Shown here: positions 60,705 through 64,000 of the stretch, piece by piece
Position numbering within the stretch: position 1 is the stretch's first letter
Layout: the number at the start of each line of letters is the position of its first letter
Source: Sesamum alatum
Taxonomy: Eukaryota; Streptophyta; Magnoliopsida; Lamiales; Pedaliaceae
Length of the DNA stretch: 64,000 nt
Direction of reading: 5' to 3'
NCBI GenBank assembly: GCA_034509735.1
Contig: JACGWO010000006.1
Coordinates: 33,473,141-33,537,140, forward strand
Position numbers and translations under genes: made by a program
The notes under the pieces: generated by a model
The model's database searches: none
What the model was told of the DNA's origin: nothing
Seen by the model: only the letters and a program-made list of their open reading frames with translations

Positions 60705-60734
60705 AATTGAGGGTAAATATGGAGTTATATTTAC

Positions 60735-61790
60735 TTTTTTTTGTTAATATCAACAAATTTATTAAATTTAGACTAACGAGATAATCTATTTGTTAGACGT
60801 AAATAAATTTTAGGGATAGTAGATATAATTTTTTAAATTATAAGGGTTTATGTGTAATTATATTAAAACTCAAGAAAAAAATGTTATTATCCTTAATTTT
60901 GTTTGTACGTATGCATGCAGCAGATGTATAGAAGTGATAGAAAGATGTAAATGGCCCATATCAGGAGAAACCCAAAACTGAGTACAACCAGCAAACAAAA
61001 TTATGGGACTTCCCGAACAGTGTTTAGGTTGTTGTCTGTGATTGGTGTGGAAATTAGCAATTTTTGTCCAAAATAAGGATGAAATAAAGGGAAGAGGCAA
61101 AAGGAATAAAAAGAGCTAGAAGTGGATATATATATATAGGTAGCACGCCAAGATACACAACTGGGATTCCAATAGATTCTGCAGGCGTGAGCTCAAAGGC
61201 TGGCAAACCCCCCACACATTCTTAATTATACCCTAAAAGTCCCCACTACCATCAAATTGTTGGTTAAGTAGTGAACGAGTTAGATTTTAAAGTGAATTTT
61301 TGTTAGGAATAATTATAGTTCCTCTATCAAGATTTAGTATAATTATATGTAGATTTTTTGTAATTTGAAAAATTATATATAGTATTTTTGAGGTTTGCTT
61401 TTATTTAATAAATAGGTCCATCTGTTAGATAAAATTAACTGAATTTATTGATATTACGAAAAAAAACTGAATGAAAACCGATATTTATTCTAGATTGACT
61501 TAATAACTATTTTGCACGTCAAATAAATTTTTTATGACCAAATCAATATGGATGAGGACGGATGTGGTGAAAAATGAATAAAGTTAGAAATTCAAAGGCC
61601 TCACCACCAACAAATTGTTAGTTAAGTGGTAAACGAGCTAAATTTTAAGGCGAATTCTTGTTAATGATAAGTAGGAGTCGAAATCTTAGAATCGTAGTTA
61701 TTGCACTATCAAAAACATTGATTATTTCCTATGCTATATATCATTAGGGCTTAAATACCGTACTATATCAATACTATGCACAATAGTGAA
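60735..61790. other. AT-rich DNA, no gene; MITE scraps
   Basis: 60735-60870 is an inverted partner of 60130-60225 ('gttagacgtaa', 'atatcaacaaa'). 61270-61500 resembles a decayed MULE-type MITE arm. Nothing coding is recognised. Confidence 0.35.
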
Positions 61791-62024
61791 ACAAATCGAT
61801 GCCAAAACTTAATTTTTTTACCACGATTAATCAGCATTCGCCATGATTTTCCTATGGCCAAAATATTTGCCACAGTTTTTAACTGTAGCAAATGTTTTGG
61901 CCTCGCTTGCATAAACAACGGTTAATACTTGTTCTACAGCTATGGTTAAATTAGTTAGCCTCCACGATTTTTACCTTTAATCATGATGATTATTAATCAT
62001 TGTGAAAAGATATATTCTCTAGTG
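61790..62024. mobile_element. Fragment of the 59832-60704 element family
   Basis: Shares 'accacgattaatcagcattc', 'ttgccacagttttta' and the end 'tattctctagtg' with the right half of 59832-60704. The left half is missing. Confidence 0.55.
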
Positions 62025-62112
62025 TTGTAAGTGGCTTAACTCTTTTGCTTCTGTTTCGAACAAAAATAATTTTATTTTTAATATGGGATGGGACACGTGT
62101 GATTAAAAAATA

Positions 62113-62621
62113 GGGTTAATTAATTATATTTACACTCTTTTTGAAAATGCGAAATTACACTTTTCTTCAAAAGAGTTTTGATAAATACTTACACCCCCTC
62201 AAAAAATTCTTCATTTACATCAGACCTCATTCCATTAAGATTTTGACGAAAAAAAAAGACATAAGCAAAAAGAATACATAATTAAAATTTGGATTTTACA
62301 CCTCATTTAACATTTCTATGTATATTTTTTGTACTTATAAGGGGATAAATGTGATATACACATATGGAGTGAGGTTGACATTATTACAATTTTTCCCTTA
62401 TAAATAAAAAAATATTACATGAGAATGTTAAATAAGAGGTCAAATTGAAAGTTTTATGTAATGTTTTTGCTCATGACAATATTTTTCGTACAAATCCTAA
62501 TGGAATTAGGAAAAGTGTAAATGGAGTATTTTTGGAGGGGATATAAATGTAATTTCGAAACCTTTTTTTGGAAGAAAGTATAATTTTATATTTTTAGAAG
62601 GGGTCTAAGTATAATTAACCC
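62113..62621. mobile_element. MULE-type MITE, 509 bp, with 9-bp target duplication
   Basis: Ends GGGTTAATTAATTATATTTA and ...GTATAATTAACCC, inverted arms of about 130 bp. The perfect 9-bp duplication TAAAAAATA lies at 62104-62112 and 62622-62630. Same family as 54931-55852. It has no coding capacity. Confidence 0.9.
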
Positions 62622-62630
62622 TAAAAAATA

Positions 62631-64000
62631 AATAAAAGGTAGAAGACATTAAAAGTCCCCACCAAACCCAAAATTGCCTTATCAACAGCACCCTAGATTT
62701 AACAAGACTTCACAAGTTTAAAATAAACTTAGCCTAAAAGGTTATAAAGTGCGGATGACTTAAATCCAAATAAATGTCTTGAATGAGAAGTTGGAACTAC
62801 CTAAAGTCCACTAAATGTCCTCAAGCTTTTCCACTTTAAAAAGTTCTTTTTTTTTTTTTTTTTTTGGTTTAAGTTTGAATTATATATGGCTTGTTTTCTA
62901 TTAAGTTGTATGTTTAATTTATGGCTATTGGTTGTATAAAATTAATTCTTGATATCTTAATTTAATGAATTGTATAATTGATAGATATTTCTAAAAATAA
63001 AAGAAATTAACACATATATACCATTCCTTTTTGGGAATTAGATTTCTATTATCAAACATGTTATTACATGCACATACATACATTAATAAACATGCAAATT
63101 ACAAGTTTGATGAAATTTATTAATTTTTATAAAAACATGCAAACTACAAGTTTAATTAAATTTTAATTTTTATAAAACATGCAACAAGAAAATGGATTAT
63201 TTCTGACATCATAAATGACTACGTCTTAAAAATAAAAATAGATCAATACTATCTATTATGATTAGATAAAACAAATGCAAAAATTTAAGTTTTGGACACA
63301 ATTAATTAACATTTGTCATAATTTTAGCTATGACCAAAATATTATCATAGTTTTAGCTATGGTTAACATTTGACCTCGGACGCAAACAATTGTGGAAAAT
63401 TATTACGTAACCATGATTAATTAGAGTTCATCACTTATTTTTATGTTTGATCGTAATAATATATTATGACAAAGAGTTATATTTTTTTTTTAGTCTAATG
63501 ATCGTGGTATTTCACACCACAGCGCCATTGCATTTAATGATTTATAAATATAACCCGTTTGAGTACCTATCCAACATGGTACACAAAATTTCATTTTTGC
63601 CAAAAGGAGAGATAAATACGGGTGTTTTTGCTGCGTCCGTCCCGAAGATTTCATCGCCACATTTATTTTATTTGCAACAGATTTTCTTTATTATCAAATA
63701 TTTTCATACTAAAGAAATTATATCAATATATCTAGAAAAATTTAAAAAGTAAATGTCTTGATAATTAACAACTAATTTAGCAAGGGATAAAAATTTTAAG
63801 TTTTTGTGATTTCAAAATTAACACTAGAAACAAAATATTTTCTTCATATAACTAGAAAGGAATTTTAATATTGCAAAACTTCATAGGTGGTCTTGGAAAA
63901 AAATTAAAAATTCCCCAAATTTTATTAACAAATACTTTTGTTAGTAAATTTTATTGCAAAATCAGCAACAAAAGAAATTGATATCAAAATCAAGGATGAG
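62631..64000. other. AT-rich DNA, no gene
   Basis: Contains a T-run (62847-62866) and, at about 63285-63475, another scrap of the 59832-60704 family ('atttgtcataattttagcta', 'catagttttagctatggtt'). The open frame at 63447-63752 has no recognised similarity and starts inside that scrap. Confidence 0.4.

Noticed and set aside
63447..63752. A 101-codon frame near the window end
   Set aside because: It starts inside a scrap of the 59832-60704 element family and has no recognisable similarity.
1..64000. tRNA, rRNA genes and CRISPR arrays
   Set aside because: No cloverleaf-type A/B box pairs, rRNA-like stretches or regularly spaced short repeats were noticed by eye. A tRNAscan or Rfam search would settle it.

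Overview
This is eukaryotic nuclear DNA, almost certainly from a dicot plant. It is AT-rich, holds no bacterial-type gene clusters, and is packed with plant transposable elements (MULE/Mutator, PIF/Harbinger, CACTA and hAT-like DNA elements; Copia and LINE fragments). Intron-bearing fragments of plant genes (VPS51, a receptor-like kinase, a plant mobile domain gene) lie among them. I found no intact host gene, no tRNA and no rRNA. Every protein-coding stretch I recognise is a transposon gene or a broken gene fragment, so this looks like a TE-rich intergenic or pericentromeric block.

Layout. Positions 1-3660 are non-coding AT-rich repeats. Positions 3662-36878 form one very large imperfect palindrome. 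The left arm is about 3662-15098, the right arm about 24571-36878, with a non-palindromic centre between. Each arm carries, in mirror order, a 0.4 kb MULE-type MITE, a hAT-like element, unassigned DNA, an exon of VPS51, a promoter-like block with leader exons, and the 3' half of a plant mobile domain (PMD) gene. The arms differ by later events. A 4.4 kb MULE with a 9-bp target duplication sits only in the left arm, and the right arm keeps the empty site. About 3.8 kb of VPS51 gene is missing from the left arm. A 1.8 kb repeat unit is inserted in the right-arm PMD copy. The centre holds the 5' half of the PMD gene, LINE pieces fused to a truncated Copia pol, and two copies of a receptor-kinase fragment in a 3.5 kb direct repeat.

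Positions 37400-42780 hold a PIF/Harbinger-type gene set on the minus strand: a Myb/SANT-like ORF, a DDE transposase and a third ORF, with a tandemly duplicated 3' end. A GC-rich island and two strong hairpins follow. Positions 45670-46615 are a LINE 3' fragment. Positions 46912-53151 are a second decayed autonomous MULE holding a nested non-autonomous MULE, itself containing an array of five GC-rich hairpins, and a nested CACTA MITE. From 53152 to the end there are only small TIR elements, several with clear target duplications, and AT-rich filler.

The genes form no pathway. The coherent story is structural: gene fragments and a putative promoter caught in a large palindrome that was then modified by transposition, deletion and templated insertion. 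Transcripts across such arms could form long hairpin RNAs (inference). All boundaries were read by eye, so outer palindrome limits are uncertain by tens of bases; element ends given with target duplications are exact.
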